Shown: in pieces, positions 7,886 through 16,152 of the stretch | Numbering within the stretch: the stretch's first letter is position 1 | Layout: the number at the start of each line of letters is the position of its first letter | Source of the DNA: CAZPQM01 sp964588995 | Lineage (GTDB): Bacteria; Pseudomonadota; Alphaproteobacteria; Rickettsiales; UBA8987 | NCBI GenBank assembly: GCA_964588995.1 | Contig: CAZPQM010000006.1 | Span: 1-64,000 of the forward strand | Reading direction: 5' to 3' | DNA length: 64,000 bases | Translations under genes and position numbers: made by a program | The notes under the pieces: model-generated | What the model was told of the DNA's origin: nothing | What the model saw: only the letters and a program-made list of their open reading frames with translations | The model's database searches: none

Positions 7886-8257
7886 ATGACCGATGTAATC
7901 AATCGCGTAACGACGCACTTTAACAGCAAAGAGCCGAAAATTATCCCTGTCGAAGAATGGGGCGAAGACGGCGAACCGCTGAAAATCTATGCCACCCCTT
8001 TAACCGTGCATGAGTCGACCAGGCTAAATGCCAAGCTCGGCAAAAACCCGCATTTAAGCGAGCTGTGCGTGGAGGTGTTGTTGCTGAAAGCCAAGGACGC
8101 AGACGGCAACAAAATGTTCAAGCTCGAGGATAAGCCCAAGCTCATGAAGCACGCCGATATGGACGTCATCATGCGCGTGGCGACTGAAATCGCCGGCGGT
8201 GACTTCGAGGATATCGAGGACGAAGCAAAACAAAATTTCAAGAAGCCCCAGAGCTAG
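7886..8257 (+). CDS. Tail assembly chaperone, short (G-like) form
   Basis: A 123-residue acidic protein placed just after the tail tube remnant, as tail assembly chaperones are. It includes an ATPLTVHESTRLNAKLG segment and ends in KQNFKKPQS. The ATG follows a weak ribosome site. In many tailed phages this gene makes a longer product by a programmed -1 frameshift, and this copy keeps the signal for it. The downstream tape-measure gene, the usual partner, is missing, so any product would have no obvious job. Confidence 0.7.
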   Translation: MTDVINRVTTHFNSKEPKIIPVEEWGEDGEPLKIYATPLTVHESTRLNAKLGKNPHLSELCVEVLLLKAKDADGNKMFKLEDKPKLMKHADMDVIMRVATEIAGGDFEDIEDEAKQNFKKPQS

Positions 8258-8358
8258 TCGACGTCTTCGGACTCGCCTTGCAGCTGGGGAAAACCGTCGA
8301 GGAATTGGGCAGCATTTCCCTGCGTGAGTTCAAATACTGGCGCGCCTTCTTCGACTAA
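7886..8358 (+). CDS. Tail assembly chaperone, -1 frameshift (GT-like) form
   Basis: The heptamer AAATTTC at 8233-8239 is placed exactly as A AAT TTC in the reading frame, the X XXY YYZ form needed for tandem -1 slippage. After the shift the frame continues QEAPELVDVFGLALQLGKTV and then VEELGSISLREFKYWRAFFD to TAA at 8356-8358, adding about 39 residues. That extension looks like the T part of known chaperones. The zero-frame stop at 8255-8257 lies just after the heptamer. The end may be clipped, because the adjacent XRE gene is fused at the same point. Confidence 0.7.
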
Positions 8359-8526
8359 ACGAGAGGCGCTAAGCCGATTAGCGCCTTTCTCGTATTTCTG
8401 TAATTGCTGAAACGTAATCGGATTCGTAAGACGTTCGCCTAAATCTTTCTGGCTCACTCCGCGCATTTTACGGAGCTGGTGCAGCCGCTTTCCGACATGG
8501 ATATCTGCATAGTGGGGTGTTTTCAT
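8254..8526 (-). pseudogene. Truncated XRE-family repressor
   Basis: Residues 1-57 form an XRE helix-turn-helix domain: GKRLHQLRKMRGVSQKDLGERL, split here for length, followed by TFQQLQKYEKGANRLSASRL. After Leu57 (around 8356) the frame runs antisense through the tail chaperone gene, so residues 58-90 are not native. The DNA-binding half is complete and may still bind. The normal continuation is missing, consistent with a deletion joining the convergent tail and repressor genes. It probably began as the element's lysis-lysogeny or maintenance regulator. Confidence 0.7.
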
Positions 8527-8529
8527 GAC

Positions 8530-8976
8530 TTACCCCTCCAGCTGCCACATACTTTCTTTGCGATCAAAGCGCATGCGATACTGATCGCCGTTGTTGCACT
8601 CTACAATATAGGCTCGGTGCTTTTTGTCATAGCGAGGGCCTTCATCGACACGATCACAGCTTTTGCCTTTGTCACGTATAAAAGCAGCGAAGCCCAAGCG
8701 CTCTGACTCATAATCGAAAGGCAGGATATAATCCCAGCTGGAAGCGCCGGCACGACGCTCATGCGAATGGCCGACACGGCGGCGGCAGGATTTTTTATCC
8801 ACCTCTGGAAGGGCATAACAATGCATGTATGCCAAATGCATTTCTTTGGGTGCATTTCTGATATCATCCAGTGCGGCGGATTGTAAAATTTCCTTCTCAA
8901 CGGAATTGGTGGCGCAAGCTGATAAGCTGGCTCCGGCTAGTAGACATATCAATGTCTTTTTCTTTGTAAGGTGCAT
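8530..8976 (-). CDS. Small putative lipoprotein
   Basis: A 148-residue protein with a basic start, a hydrophobic stretch and a lipobox LSAC (Cys about residue 21), so a lipid-anchored envelope protein is likely. The mature part carries several Cys residues (CYALPEVDKKSC, then KSCDRV and VECNN) that could form disulfides. A good ribosome site (AAGGGGAG) precedes the ATG. Its stop lies just upstream of the XRE start, so the two may share a transcript. No family is recognised. As an element-borne lipoprotein it may alter the cell surface or exclude other phages, which is a guess. Confidence 0.7.
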   Translation of the reverse strand: MHLTKKKTLICLLAGASLSACATNSVEKEILQSAALDDIRNAPKEMHLAYMHCYALPEVDKKSCRRRVGHSHERRAGASSWDYILPFDYESERLGFAAFIRDKGKSCDRVDEGPRYDKKHRAYIVECNNGDQYRMRFDRKESMWQLEG

Positions 8977-8979
8977 AAG

Positions 8980-9288
8980 CTACTCCCCTTGGTTAGTTGT
9001 TAAACAAACGCAACGGGGATTAACTGCTGGCACCTTAATGGTGCCGGGAGGTTGATAAAGCCAGAAACCGGCCCGCGGTGTATTTCCGCAAGGGTGTTGT
9101 ATTTCACCGCCCTCCCGACATAGTCGAGGAGGGACTTTTGGCGAATACGCAGTCCAAAAAAATAGACGTATGTTTCTGGGGTTATCACGCCCCGTCACAA
9201 TTTCAAAAATAGGCTGCATTCTCAAAAAAGTAAACGTAAACGAGAACTTTTTACCGGTAGTCCCGACCGGAAGCGCTATAAGCCCCAT
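8980..9288 (-). CDS. Possible small element ORF, 102 residues
   Basis: An open frame ending 3 bases before the lipoprotein start; its stop codon sits inside that gene's ribosome site. The C-terminal part (GNTPRAGFWLYQPPGTIKV, then NPRCVCLTTNQGE) resembles short uncharacterised proteins common in prophages as I recall them, but I cannot confirm this. The N-terminal half is not convincing and the region also carries a hairpin (GGCACC/GGTGCC, 9029-9045). If the frame is not real, 8977-9400 holds no gene. Confidence 0.3.
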   Translation of the reverse strand: MGLIALPVGTTGKKFSFTFTFLRMQPIFEIVTGRDNPRNIRLFFWTAYSPKVPPRLCREGGEIQHPCGNTPRAGFWLYQPPGTIKVPAVNPRCVCLTTNQGE

Positions 9289-9400
9289 ATTCTAAGGGGT
9301 TCGCCGGTTGCATATTTTACGGTGGTCCCATCAAAAGGGAAAGCGGTGTTTTTTAGCGACCGGTGAAAGGCTGAAAAAGCCAGGGATTCTGCGGGGTTGG

Positions 9401-9477
9401 TGGCGCACCCGGAGAGATTCGAACTCCCGACCCCTTGATTCGTAGTCAAGTACTCTATCCAGCTGAGCTACGGGTGC
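9401..9477 (-). tRNA. tRNA-Arg(ACG), carried inside the element
   Basis: A complete cloverleaf with encoded CCA. The acceptor stem is GCACCCG/CGGGTGC, the D arm GCTCAGCTGGATAGAGT, the anticodon arm CTTGA-CTACGAA-TCAAG with anticodon ACG, and the T loop TTCGAAT. It reads CGN codons after A34 is converted to inosine. It lies 128 bases inside the right att core, so it belongs to the element. Its acceptor sequence differs from the split gene (GCGCCCG), so it is not simply the moved half. It probably compensates for the interrupted chromosomal tRNA-Arg with the same anticodon. Confidence 0.95.
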
Positions 9478-9498
9478 ATATATACCAAATTTTCAGCC

Positions 9499-9520
9499 GT
9501 GGTTCCCCGGTGGTTCCACG
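9499..9520 (+). repeat. Putative integrase arm-binding repeats, right end
   Basis: GTGGTTCCCC (9499-9508) and GTGGTTCCACG (9510-9520) lie between the element's tRNA and the right core. The second is identical to the left-end copy at 272-282; a looser copy, GGTGGTCCCA, is at 9321-9330. Their presence at both ends fits arm sites. Confidence 0.5.
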
Positions 9521-9604
9521 AAGTTTTGAGCCTCTTTTAGTACCCAGCCAGGACTGGCTCGTTTCCTAGCTTTCGTTCCTCCTGCGACCCGCCTAACCGT
9601 CAGT

Positions 9605-9643
<39 letters not shown>

Positions 9644-9727
9644 GCAAAAAGTGAGTCAGGACTATATACAGGTACCAGTCGAAATGGCAAGGGTTAATTC
9701 CGCCTCAACGGCTAGCCGAGGCGTACT

Positions 9728-10324
9728 CTACGCAAACTCCTGCCGGGCACGCATCGCCGCGCCAAGCGTACCTTCATCAAGATAGTCGAGCTCTCCTCCT
9801 AAAGGAACGCCCTGAGCCAGACGTGTAATTTTAAGTCCGCTCCCTGCCAGCCTGTCCATGATATAATGCGCCGTGGTTTGCCCGTCAATCGTCGCATTGG
9901 TTGCGAGAATCACCTCCGCTATACCGCCCTGACGAATTCGCTGCTCCAGTTCCGTAATTCGAAGCGCATCCGGCCCTCGCCCGTCCATCGCGGAGAGCGT
10001 ACCGCCGAGCACATGATACAACCCGCTATAGACGCTGCCTCGTTCGAACGCCCAGACATCCGCCACCTCTTCGACCACACAGATGGTCGATTGATCACGC
10101 CTAACATCCGTACAGATCGAGCAGGGCGATGTCGTATCCAGATTACCGCAGCTCTTACACGTAACGATCTGATTTCCTACCTTCTCCAGCATGGAAGCCA
10201 GTGGAAACATTACCTGCTCCTTCTGCTGCAGCATATGCAATACTGCGCGTCGGGCAGAGCGCTTACCCAACCCGGGGAGCTTGCTGAGTAGTTGCGTCAA
10301 CTGGTCAAGTTCGGATGTAGTCAT
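9728..10324 (-). CDS. recR: Recombination protein RecR
   Basis: A 198-residue protein of normal RecR length. It acts with RecF and RecO to load RecA at single-strand gaps. An N-terminal helix-hairpin-helix (LSKLPGLGKRSARR) is followed by a four-Cys zinc site (Cys56, Cys59, Cys68, Cys71) and a Toprim domain starting CVVEEVADVWAFE. It is the last gene of a dnaX-ybaB-recR run on the minus strand, the arrangement common in bacteria, and it lies just outside the integrated element. Confidence 0.97.
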   Translation of the reverse strand: MTTSELDQLTQLLSKLPGLGKRSARRAVLHMLQQKEQVMFPLASMLEKVGNQIVTCKSCGNLDTTSPCSICTDVRRDQSTICVVEEVADVWAFERGSVYSGLYHVLGGTLSAMDGRGPDALRITELEQRIRQGGIAEVILATNATIDGQTTAHYIMDRLAGSGLKITRLAQGVPLGGELDYLDEGTLGAAMRARQEFA

Positions 10325-10398
10325 CGCTATATACTGCGCTCCTTACGGGGGAAGTCATTGTCTTATTTTCGTATTCGTACATTCTCGTATTCGCCCTA

Positions 10399-10719
10399 TT
10401 AAAACGGCATCTTCATACCGGGGGGAAGCTGCATGCCGCCCATGGCATCATGCATCGCCGCAGCGCTTTCTTCTTCGACCTTTTTCTTTGCATCGTTAAT
10501 CGCAGCGATCAGCAAATCCTCCAGCATCTCCACATCTTCCGGATCCACCGCGGAGGGGTCAATCTTCACGGCCTTCGCCTCGCCTTTACCGTTAAGCGTC
10601 ACTTTCACCATGCCTCCGCCTGCAGAACCTTCCGCCTCCATATCGGCTACTTTAGCCTGCGCCGCTTCCATCTTTTTCTGCATTTGCTGCGCTTGCTTCA
10701 TCATTTGCTGTATGTTCAT
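10399..10719 (-). CDS. ybaB: YbaB/EbfC nucleoid-associated protein
   Basis: A 106-residue protein with the family layout: a Met/Gln/Lys-rich N-terminal helix (MNIQQMMKQAQQMQKKMEAA), a small beta sheet with GMVKVTLNGKGEAKAVKIDP, and a C-terminal helix. Members are dimeric DNA-binding proteins that affect gene expression and accompany recR and dnaX. The Met-rich tail (GGMQLPPGMKMPF) is typical. AAAAGGAG precedes the start. The gene lies 74 bases upstream of recR and 47 bases after dnaX, so one transcript is likely. Confidence 0.95.
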   Translation of the reverse strand: MNIQQMMKQAQQMQKKMEAAQAKVADMEAEGSAGGGMVKVTLNGKGEAKAVKIDPSAVDPEDVEMLEDLLIAAINDAKKKVEEESAAAMHDAMGGMQLPPGMKMPF

Positions 10720-10766
10720 GCTTTACTCCTTTTATATGGTCATCCTGAGCCGAAGCGAGGCATCGA

Positions 10767-12422
10767 TTACGATTGCACACAATTTTTAGGCTCTGCCTCA
10801 ACATGCTGGGCAATCTCGTCCGCCGGGTGCGCTTCCACTATACGACTGCCCGGAAAAGCGTGCAAGATCGAAGCGACCAGAGGGTCCCGTTTAACTGCAT
10901 CCTGAAAAGCCGCCTCGCTAGCCTGAAGCTGCGCCTCCAGCGGTTCGGCGCCTTGCGCTTTAGAGAGCGCAACCGTCCAGGTGGCCGACGTCCACTGATT
11001 AAGTAAACCCTTCAGCTTATTCGCAATATCGGCCGGTGTATGATCACCGAGGCGAAACTCAATATAATGCTGTGCTGCATCAAATTTGACCAGATGTACC
11101 TGCCTGAGATAGGTCGCCGTAAAGCCATGCCCTTCCGCTTCGCACAGCTCCACCAATTGTCCAAAGCCGTCAATCTGTTTACTGCCGCTACCCGCTTTCG
11201 CCATTGCTGGCTGAGACGCTATGGTCGGGCTGGGCGCTTGGACAGCTGAAGCAGCGCTATCCTTCGCATCTGATTTCAGCTTTTTATATAAATCATTCGG
11301 CGGCGGCATATCGGAGGCATACGCAATCCGAATACATATCATCTCGAGGGCGCCAAGCGGATCCGGAGCAACGCGCAGCTCCTCATAGCCTTTCAGCAGC
11401 ATCTGCCATAGCCGCGCGAGAACGGCAACCGAGGCTTTATCGGTAATCGCCTCGCCGAGTTCGCGATCATTCTCGCTAACCGCATCATCATGGTGCACCG
11501 CATCAATTTTAAGCTTGCTCAGAAAATGGCTGACACTGAGCAGATCACCCAGCACCGATACTGGCTCTGACCCGGCAAAATAGAGGTTATGCACCTGCTC
11601 AACTGCTTCTTTGGGCTGTCCAGACAATAAAAGTTCGATAAGCTTGAAAAGCTGTGTGCGGTCCGATGTGCCAAGCATCTTCTCTATGTGCGTTTTGGTA
11701 ATTTCCTCCTCGCCACTGCTGCCAATAGCCTGATCAAGCAGCGACAGACCATCCCGCACCGACCCTTCCGCCGCAACCGCAATCAGCCGCGCCGCCTGGT
11801 GATTGAGCTTTGCACCCTCTTTTTCCGCAATCGACAGGAAATGCTGCGTCAGCGTATCCGTATCCACGCGCGGGAGGTCAAAGCGCATACATCGGGAAAG
11901 GATGGTCACCGGAATTTTCCGCACTTCTGTCGTCGCGAAAATAAACTTGCAGTGCTCCGGCGGCTCTTCAAGCGTCTTTAACAGCGCATTGAACGCGCTT
12001 TTGGACAGCATGTGCACTTCGTCGATAATATAGATTTTATAGCGCCCCATCGTCGGCGCGTAATTGACGCTCTCGATGATTTCACGAATATCACCCACGC
12101 CGGTATGGCTTGCCGCATCCATCTCAAGCACGTCCGGGTGACGGCTTTCTTCAATCGCTTTCGCCTGCTTGCAGTCATCCTTCGGGTTTGCCGTCATCGG
12201 CTGCTTGCCGTCTTCGCCTTCATAGTTGAGCGCTTTGGCAATAATACGCGCCGTACTGGTTTTACCTACACCGCGAATCCCGGTCAGCAGGAAGGCATGG
12301 GGAATACGGTCCTGCTCAATGGCATGGGTCAGCGTACGCACCAGCACATCCTGCCCGATCAGCTCCGAGAGGACCTTAGGCCGGTATTTTCTAGCTAGTA
12401 CCTGGTATTCGCTGTTCGTCAT
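10767..12422 (-). CDS. dnaX: DNA polymerase III subunits gamma/tau
   Basis: The clamp-loader ATPase of the replisome. The ATG at 12422 is preferred because GGAAGG lies 9 bases before it; an open frame reaches 12461 but has no ribosome site. Walker A (GIRGVGKTST), the DEVHML Walker B and the sensor SRC motif (TILSRCMRF) are present, followed by the oligomerisation domain and a tau-type C-terminal part. Odd point: the small zinc insertion after the first helix normally has four Cys, but here only one remains (DDCKQA), so zinc is probably not bound. It is next to the SRP RNA gene, as in other Alphaproteobacteria. Confidence 0.95.
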   Translation of the reverse strand: MTNSEYQVLARKYRPKVLSELIGQDVLVRTLTHAIEQDRIPHAFLLTGIRGVGKTSTARIIAKALNYEGEDGKQPMTANPKDDCKQAKAIEESRHPDVLEMDAASHTGVGDIREIIESVNYAPTMGRYKIYIIDEVHMLSKSAFNALLKTLEEPPEHCKFIFATTEVRKIPVTILSRCMRFDLPRVDTDTLTQHFLSIAEKEGAKLNHQAARLIAVAAEGSVRDGLSLLDQAIGSSGEEEITKTHIEKMLGTSDRTQLFKLIELLLSGQPKEAVEQVHNLYFAGSEPVSVLGDLLSVSHFLSKLKIDAVHHDDAVSENDRELGEAITDKASVAVLARLWQMLLKGYEELRVAPDPLGALEMICIRIAYASDMPPPNDLYKKLKSDAKDSAASAVQAPSPTIASQPAMAKAGSGSKQIDGFGQLVELCEAEGHGFTATYLRQVHLVKFDAAQHYIEFRLGDHTPADIANKLKGLLNQWTSATWTVALSKAQGAEPLEAQLQASEAAFQDAVKRDPLVASILHAFPGSRIVEAHPADEIAQHVEAEPKNCVQS

Positions 12423-12580
12423 CGGCATTCGCCTTCCGTTATTCGCACCTGGCGACGCCATTATGACTGCGCGATAGTAATCGCGCTTTTTTAGTCGGCG
12501 AAGCCATCAGGCTCATTTGCGCAGCTAACAAGCGAAGCAAGGAGCACATCACATCATTTCCTTACCGGTAAAACCGATAA

Positions 12581-12676
12581 GGAAGCCGGACGAGCGACAT
12601 AGTCTAAATCGTTACGGCTGCTTCCGTTAAGACCTGACCGGGTTCGCGAAATGTCCTATTCGCAAGCCGACTTCCC
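12581..12676 (-). ncRNA. ffs: 4.5S signal recognition particle RNA
   Basis: The minus strand contains the conserved SRP domain IV: GGTCAGG, a short loop, then GGAAGCAGCC. The ends GGAAGTCGG and CCGGCTTCC pair with one G-U, closing a hairpin of about 95 bases, the usual bacterial size. The RNA binds Ffh to target membrane proteins. It lies upstream of dnaX on the same strand, the normal alphaproteobacterial order. The remaining gap bases (12423-12580, 12677-12808) show no other gene. Confidence 0.9.
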
Positions 12677-12808
12677 TGATGTAACATAGTCAGAGACCGG
12701 GGCTTTCACAAGGGCTTTTCATCCCCTCTTTATGAAAAATAGGTTCACAAGCGCGTATCGCATGCTATAGTTTCTTCAAGGCAGGCATAGGGAAAAGGAT
12801 GGGTGATC

Positions 12809-15112
12809 ATGGCAACTGGCCGCGTCGCAGAATTCTTTAAAAAACGCACCGTTGAAGTGATCGGCGCCGGGCTTCTCGCGCTCGGTCTGTTCCTGCTTGC
12901 CTCCTTTATCAGCTTTGACCCGTTCGACCCGTCGATGGACCTTGCGGTGGAAGATGCCAAGAACGACGCGGTAACTAACTGGGGCGGCACGGCTGGTGCG
13001 TGGTTTGCCGTACCGACGCTTAAACTGCTTGGTTTTACAAGCTTCGTGCTGAGTCTGATCATTATCGCCTGGGGCTATAAGGTGATAACCAAGTCCTTTT
13101 ATCCCAACAAAATATGGCTGCGCATAACGGCATTCTTGCTCTCCGCCCCTATCTTATGCGCTTTCTTTTCATGCCTTGACCGCTTTGTGATCATGCCGGA
13201 AATCTGGCCGACCGCAAGCGCCGGGGGCTATATCGGGCAATATCTCAACAGCAAGCTCGCACCCGTTCTGACCTACTGGGGTTTTGCATCCGCCAGCGCC
13301 CTGTTATCCATCCTTACGCTCTATTTCGCCGCCGGGTTAACCAAAACCGAATGGGCACATATGGGCAGCCTGCTTACCAAGGCGAGCCGCGCGGTTATGC
13401 GTTTCGTCGCGCTCATCTTTATGCAGGGCAGAAAGCTGATAGCGCAATGGAAAAGCGGCGGTGAGCTGGAGCAGCCCTCTAAAAGCTACACGCCGAAGAA
13501 AACCGGCAAACGCCGTAAGTCCCCTACCCTGCAGCCGGAAAAAGCAAAGGCTACGGCTAAGCGCTCCATCCGTAAGCAGGCAGCGCCTAAGGAATCTCAG
13601 GCCATCATGGAATTGTCCGAATTCCGCGATGACTACCAACTACCGCCGATCAGCCTGCTTCAATCTAAAAAATCCGGCAAGCATACGCTTTCGGAAAGTG
13701 CGCTTCAGCAGAACGCCGAAATGCTGGAAAAGGTGCTGGAAGATTTTGGCGTACAAGGCAAGATTATCGAAGTGCGCCCCGGCCCTGTGGTGACACAATA
13801 TGCGCTTGAGCCCGCAGCCGGCACGAAGTCCAGCCGCGTTATCGGCCTCGCTGATGATATTGCCCGTTCTATGAGCGCAGTCTCCGCCCGGATTGCGGTG
13901 ATTCCGGGCCAAAACGCCATCGGCATTGAATTGCCGAACAGCAAACGGCTCACCGTCTATTTGCGCGAAATGATCGAGGATAGAACCTTCAAACAAACCA
14001 AGCATAAACTTCCGCTCGCGCTTGGCAAGGATATCGGGGGGGAGCCGATTACGATCGACCTTACGCGCACCCCTCATATGCTGGTCGCCGGTACGACCGG
14101 ATCGGGTAAATCCGTTGCAGTAAACGCGATGATTCTCTCCCTGCTCTATAAATATAGCCCGAGCGAATGCAAGTTCATCATGGTCGATCCGAAGATGCTG
14201 GAACTCTCGATGTATCAGGATATTCCGCATCTGCTGACCCCGGTCGTGACGGAACCCGGCAAAGCCGTTGTCGCGCTCAAATGGACGGTGAAGGAGATGG
14301 AAAACCGCTATCGCCTTATGTCCAATCTCGGTGTCCGCAATATGGAAGGGTATAATAAAAAACTCATGGAAGCCCGCAAGAAAGGGGAAGTGCTGAAACG
14401 CAGCGTGCAGACCGGCTTCGACCCGCAAACCGGCAAGCCGACTTTTGAAAAGGTCGATATGGATATGACACCCATGCCCTTTATCGTGGTCATCGTCGAT
14501 GAAATGGCGGACCTCATGCTGGTAGCGGGTAAGGAAATCGAGCAATCCATTCAACGTCTCGCCCAAATGGCCCGGGCCGCCGGGATTCATATCATTCTTG
14601 CCACGCAACGTCCCTCAGTCGATGTGATTACGGGGATTATCAAGGCGAACTTCCCGACGCGCGTAAGCTTTCAGGTGACGTCCAAAATTGACAGCCGCAC
14701 TATATTAGGCGAACAAGGGGCCGAGCAACTCCTCGGCATGGGGGATATGCTCTACATGGCTGGCGGTAGCCGTATTACCCGGGTGCATGGCCCGTTTGTC
14801 GATGATAAAGAAGTTGAGCGCGTAGTCGAGCATGTTAAGGCGCAGGGGCAGCCGGAATATATTGAGGAGGTTACGACGGATAGTAGCGAATCGGAGGATC
14901 TTTTTGGGATGAGCAGCGACGAAGGTCAGGATGAAATGTATAAGAAAGCGGTAGCCATCGTGCAGGATACCGGCAAGGCCTCTACGAGCTTTATCCAGCG
15001 GCAGCTGCGCATCGGCTATAACAGGGCGGCGAATATCGTTGATCAATTGGAGCAGGATGGTATCATCAGTCAGGCGGATCATGTGGGCCGCCGCGAAGTG
15101 CTGGTGAAATAA
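12809..15112 (+). CDS. ftsK: DNA translocase FtsK
   Basis: About 767 residues. It pumps chromosome ends across the division septum and activates XerCD. Four membrane segments lie in the first 190 residues, followed by a basic linker and the RecA-like motor with Walker A (TTGSGKS, about 428-434) and Walker B (PFIVVIVDEMADLM). A C-terminal winged-helix gamma domain ends the protein (EMYKKAVAIVQDTGKASTS onward). The ATG at 12809 is preferred over a GTG two codons earlier since AAGGA lies 9 bases from it. The gene is followed directly by lolA. Confidence 0.97.
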   Translation: MATGRVAEFFKKRTVEVIGAGLLALGLFLLASFISFDPFDPSMDLAVEDAKNDAVTNWGGTAGAWFAVPTLKLLGFTSFVLSLIIIAWGYKVITKSFYPNKIWLRITAFLLSAPILCAFFSCLDRFVIMPEIWPTASAGGYIGQYLNSKLAPVLTYWGFASASALLSILTLYFAAGLTKTEWAHMGSLLTKASRAVMRFVALIFMQGRKLIAQWKSGGELEQPSKSYTPKKTGKRRKSPTLQPEKAKATAKRSIRKQAAPKESQAIMELSEFRDDYQLPPISLLQSKKSGKHTLSESALQQNAEMLEKVLEDFGVQGKIIEVRPGPVVTQYALEPAAGTKSSRVIGLADDIARSMSAVSARIAVIPGQNAIGIELPNSKRLTVYLREMIEDRTFKQTKHKLPLALGKDIGGEPITIDLTRTPHMLVAGTTGSGKSVAVNAMILSLLYKYSPSECKFIMVDPKMLELSMYQDIPHLLTPVVTEPGKAVVALKWTVKEMENRYRLMSNLGVRNMEGYNKKLMEARKKGEVLKRSVQTGFDPQTGKPTFEKVDMDMTPMPFIVVIVDEMADLMLVAGKEIEQSIQRLAQMARAAGIHIILATQRPSVDVITGIIKANFPTRVSFQVTSKIDSRTILGEQGAEQLLGMGDMLYMAGGSRITRVHGPFVDDKEVERVVEHVKAQGQPEYIEEVTTDSSESEDLFGMSSDEGQDEMYKKAVAIVQDTGKASTSFIQRQLRIGYNRAANIVDQLEQDGIISQADHVGRREVLVK

Positions 15113-15919
15113 ATGGTAGGTATCCGGTTTCAGGTGTTAGGTTTTGGCAAGAATCATAGAACGGATTTGCATCGCGCGCGCGGCCTCACGCTGCAGCCTT
15201 CCCGCCATGTGGCACTGGCTCAGCGTCTTTTCACCGGCGTGTTGCTCATGTCCCTGCCATGGACCACTCAGGCGCAGCGGCAAAATGCTCCGTCCTTCAA
15301 TGAGCTGCCCGCGGCGGAATATCAGCAACGTCGGATTGATTTTGACATCGCACCTTACAAAGAGGATTTACAGCGTGTGCAGGATTATCTGCAAGAACTC
15401 ACCACGCTCGAATCGCGTTTTACTCAAACAACCGCGCAAACCTCCGGCATTAATATGGGTAAAGTCTATATCAGCAAACCCGGTAAAGCGCGCTGGGAGT
15501 ATAAAATCCCGACGCCCCGACTGGTCATTGTAAAGGACGACGAGCTGGTCTATTACGATGTCGAACTGAACGAAGTAACCTATACGGATACGCCGCCGCC
15601 TCTCAAGCTTTTCCTCTCAGATGCATTTGATCTATTCGACCCGTCCATACGCATTCTGGATGTAAAACGCAGCGGACAAACTCTCACCATCGCCCTGACC
15701 GAATCCGACAATATACAAGACGATAGGCTGAGTTATGAAGCGCTGATTCTCACCTTCGGCCTTCACCCCGTCCAGCTTGATCGTATCCAAACGGTCGATG
15801 GCAATAATAATGCGGTCACGCTGGAGCTTTTGCGCCCGAAATTCGGTGAGGAGCTGGATGACGAGCTGTTTATTTTCAAAGACCCACGCCCAATAAAAGA
15901 GCGGCGGAATATCCCGTAA
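15113..15919 (+). CDS. lolA: Outer-membrane lipoprotein carrier LolA
   Basis: A periplasmic chaperone that ferries lipoproteins from LolCDE to the outer membrane. After a long N-terminal region with a hydrophobic signal-like stretch (FTGVLLMSLPWTTQAQ, about 42-57) comes the LolA fold: LTTLESRFTQTTAQT, then GKARWEYKIPTPRLVIVKDD, with the beta strands characteristic of the family. The ATG follows the ftsK stop with no gap, so the first 30 residues may be too many and the true start may lie further in. The ftsK-lolA pairing is typical of Alphaproteobacteria. Confidence 0.92.
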   Translation: MVGIRFQVLGFGKNHRTDLHRARGLTLQPSRHVALAQRLFTGVLLMSLPWTTQAQRQNAPSFNELPAAEYQQRRIDFDIAPYKEDLQRVQDYLQELTTLESRFTQTTAQTSGINMGKVYISKPGKARWEYKIPTPRLVIVKDDELVYYDVELNEVTYTDTPPPLKLFLSDAFDLFDPSIRILDVKRSGQTLTIALTESDNIQDDRLSYEALILTFGLHPVQLDRIQTVDGNNNAVTLELLRPKFGEELDDELFIFKDPRPIKERRNIP

Positions 15920-15959
15920 TATAAGATTTTAAGACTACTGCGGACACCGGGCGTCCTCA

Positions 15960-16130
15960 CAAATGCACTGACGCGATCTCAGGGCGCATATATTAAGCCG
16001 CAGCAGATTACCACGGCACTAAGCGCCTCGCAATGACGAGCACTCCTCACCTTGCTTCCCTCTCCAACCAGTACAATAGAATATCGCAGAAGTGGTTGTC
16101 ATCCTGAATTTATCTGGGTATGACAGTGAC
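15960..16130. repeat. Intergenic dispersed-repeat-like sequence
   Basis: This gap carries ATTACCACGGCACTAAGCGC followed by CCTCGCAATGACGAG, related to the common bacterial interspersed pattern of GATTGCCACG and GCAATGACG. Similar pieces appear near 61797-61860. A second short imperfect palindrome, TGTCATCC with GTATGACA, lies at 16098-16130. No gene is seen. Confidence 0.4.
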
Positions 16131-16152
16131 AACTAACCTAAGGAATTAAACC

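Noticed and set aside
13640..14608. 322-residue open frame antisense to ftsK
   Set aside because: It is a shadow of the FtsK motor domain; the sense frame has all conserved motifs.
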